From Prevotella sp. (GTDB lineage: Bacteria; Bacteroidota; Bacteroidia; Bacteroidales; Bacteroidaceae), in NCBI GenBank assembly GCA_017428805.1, contig JAFRQC010000161.1:1-6807 (forward strand): a stretch of 6,807 nucleotides of DNA. The letters run 5' to 3'. How positions within the stretch are numbered: the first letter of the stretch is position 1; each line of letters begins with the position of its first letter. The notes under the pieces are model-generated. The model saw only the letters and a list, made by a program, of their open reading frames with translations. It was not told the DNA's origin and did not search any database. Positions 5,624-6,807 of this stretch are shown here, piece by piece. Position numbers and translations under genes: made by a program.

Positions 5624-5903
5624 TTACTATGTCTTTAAGTTGTGAATAATCCTGTTTCCCATCCACGATGATGGGACTGTCAATGTGTTCAATCACGATG
5701 TTCGTGCTTTCTTTCCTGTCGGCAATGTCCGTCACCGTCTGCCAGATGCAATAGAGGAATAGCACCACGAGGATGCCGAACATCCCGATGACCACGTGCA
5801 GCCTCTGCTCAGGCGAGAGCGCATCAAGCCTTGCCCTGATGCCTCTCACCACATTCTGCCTCACCTCCTTCAGAAAGGAGATTCCCGATTCCACGTCCTT
5901 CAT
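5541..5903 (-). CDS. traL: Conjugal transfer protein TraL
   Basis: The protein has 120 residues from the ATG at 5903, which shares ATGA with the traK stop. It has a cytoplasmic amphipathic head (1-35), one membrane span (about 37-56, HVVIGMFGILVVLFLYCIW), then TDIADRKESTNIVIEHIDSP (58-77). That layout is typical of the small TraL proteins (DUF3989 in my recollection) of Bacteroides conjugative elements. TraL is an inner-membrane component between VirB8-like TraK and VirB10-like TraM; its precise role is unknown to me. The last 27 residues (basic, glycine-rich, ending LIPGGAEE) are encoded by DNA that also encodes the TraM start. An in-frame upstream start at 6005 lies inside traK and gives a peptide unlike any TraL, so it is rejected. 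Confidence 0.85.
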   Translation of the reverse strand: MKDVESGISFLKEVRQNVVRGIRARLDALSPEQRLHVVIGMFGILVVLFLYCIWQTVTDIADRKESTNIVIEHIDSPIIVDGKQDYSQLKDIVNGTGRKKGTGAVARRGLGQLIPGGAEE

Positions 5904-6523
5904 TTCTTCACCGTCCTGATGTCCCTGTTCTCGATGATCGTGAAGTTCCGTATCTGGAAGCCGTTGGGGTTGTCGTCCGAGCGGCTGGAGTTCATCAGTC
6001 GGCACTCCGTCACCAGCGTCCTCTCCGTCACGTTACTCTCACGGATGATTGTCTGCCTTGCGAACGTCCTCACCTGATACGGATAGCTGTCGAAGTCGCA
6101 CACCACGCTGTCCACCCTCACCGTCTGGTTGATGTTGCCCGCAATGATGCGGTTATAGAAACCCTGTTCCGCGAAGTCACGGTAGTAGTTGTAGGCGCTC
6201 TTGTCGGCCATCACCAGCGCACGGTGCACGTTGCTCTCGATGGCGCTCTTCTCCGGTGCCAGCGTGAAGAAGAGTTCGTGAAAGCGGCGCACGTGTTCCC
6301 TCGCCTCTGCCGGACGGTTCTGCGAGAGGTCCTGCGAGAGCGCCAGCATCAGCGACTTGCCGCCGTCGAGCACATATATCTTCTCCCTCTGCTTCTCCGC
6401 GAAACTGTACGAACTCCACACCGACCACACCGTGACCACCGTACACGCGGCCAGGAAGATCATCCCGAACAGCCGAAGCTGCCGGAATGACGATTCGATG
6501 TTCCTTAATGACTTGAATTCCAT
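5900..6523 (-). CDS. traK: Conjugal transfer protein TraK, VirB8-like
   Basis: The protein has 207 residues. It has a short cytoplasmic head with FKSLRNIESSFRQLRLF, one membrane span (about 19-38, FGMIFLAACTVVTVWSVWSS), and a periplasmic VirB8-like domain. Family hallmarks are FHELFFTLAP (81-90), YNRIIAGNINQTVRVDSV (123-140), TFARQTIIRESNVTERTLVT (153-172) and DNPNGFQIRNF (184-194). TraK would assemble at the inner membrane as a scaffold for the secretion channel. The ATG at 6523 lies 43 bases after the traJ stop. That gap is A-rich on the coding strand and shows no clear ribosome binding site or promoter. The stop codon is shared with the traL start (ATGA). Confidence 0.92.
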   Translation of the reverse strand: MEFKSLRNIESSFRQLRLFGMIFLAACTVVTVWSVWSSYSFAEKQREKIYVLDGGKSLMLALSQDLSQNRPAEAREHVRRFHELFFTLAPEKSAIESNVHRALVMADKSAYNYYRDFAEQGFYNRIIAGNINQTVRVDSVVCDFDSYPYQVRTFARQTIIRESNVTERTLVTECRLMNSSRSDDNPNGFQIRNFTIIENRDIRTVKK

Positions 6524-6566
6524 TTTTCTGTTTCTGTCTTTTGTCGTTACTGTTTTCTGTTATACA

Positions 6567-6807
6567 TTACTTCGCCAGCCAGAGCGCACCGCTCTTCACG
6601 GCCCCGCCGCTCTTGGTCAGCGACTTGTTTACGTTGCGGTTGTAGTTGCCGATACCGCCCGCCTGAATCACCCATCCGGCCACCGTAGGCACGGTGAAGT
6701 AGCCGATGATGCCTATGAGCATCATGATGAGGTACACCCCGTCTGAGCTATCCAGTGAAAAGCCCGGATCAGTCTGCATCTGCACGATGTCGTGTTCGAT
6801 GCTCAAC
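6567..6807 (-). CDS. traJ: Conjugal transfer protein TraJ, C-terminal end (partial)
   Basis: About 80 C-terminal residues of a longer gene lie here; it is cut by the right edge. The codon at 6806-6804 is TTG and is most likely an internal leucine rather than a start. The visible part has one membrane span (GVYLIMMLIGIIGYFTVPTVAGWVI) followed by QAGGIGNYNRNVNKSL. The TVPTVAxWxxQAGG motif is a recognisable C-terminal signature of TraJ from Bacteroidetes conjugative elements. TraJ is a polytopic inner-membrane protein of the VirB6 type, part of the channel through which DNA leaves the cell. Its position directly upstream of traK is the standard order. Confidence 0.9.
   Translation of the reverse strand, partial: LSIEHDIVQMQTDPGFSLDSSDGVYLIMMLIGIIGYFTVPTVAGWVIQAGGIGNYNRNVNKSLTKSGGAVKSGALWLAK

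Noticed and set aside
5904..6005. Longer TraL from an in-frame ATG at 6005
   Set aside because: This stretch is an out-of-frame reading of the traK end, and the ATG at 5903 gives the usual TraL beginning with ATGA coupling.

Overview
The window is part of the transfer region of a Bacteroidales (Bacteroidetes) conjugative element, either an integrative conjugative element or a plasmid. Every gene I can support lies on the minus strand, so it reads from right to left. The gene order traJ-traK-traL-traM-traN-traO-traP-traQ-lysozyme and the protein features identify the Bacteroidetes-type (MPF_B) conjugation system. These features are the VirB6-like TraJ tail, VirB8-like TraK, VirB10-like TraM, VirB9-like TraN, barrel-like TraO, CHC2/Toprim-type TraP and the TraQ lipoprotein. 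Starts mostly lack strong Shine-Dalgarno sequences, and one promoter matches the Bacteroidetes TAnnTTTG type. Both fit that phylum. I cannot name the species.

Layout. From 6807 down to 865 is one tightly packed tra operon. It begins inside traJ (cut by the right edge) and ends with a GH24-like lysozyme gene. Junctions are short gaps or overlaps: traK/traL and traP/traQ share ATGA, traL and traM overlap by 83 bases, and traQ overlaps the lysozyme gene. Six bases after the lysozyme stop, a 17-bp hairpin followed by a T run (859-816) looks like an intrinsic terminator for the operon.

Below that (left of about 810) a separate, more AT-rich unit begins. Three near-identical palindromes (ACAACC-N6-GGTTGT) are spaced exactly 29 bp centre to centre, at 729-804. 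The one nearest the gene overlaps the -33 region of a good Bacteroidetes promoter (-7 element at 708-701). The promoter drives a SatD-family gene (670-26). Its N-terminal part carries motifs resembling class III nucleotidyl cyclases, and its C-terminus is a helix-turn-helix. A second gene starts at 29 by ATGA overlap and leaves the window. Its first residues (MNILILIKLL) fit the start of the DUF3307 membrane-protein family, a frequent SatD partner.

How they work together. The tra genes build the envelope-spanning mating channel: TraJ, TraK, TraL and TraM at the inner membrane, TraN and TraO towards the outer membrane, TraQ as a lipoprotein, and the lysozyme to open peptidoglycan. TraP is a primase-like protein probably acting on transferred DNA. 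The SatD/DUF3307 unit looks like separate, self-regulated cargo or a control module. It is the part of the window most worth following up.
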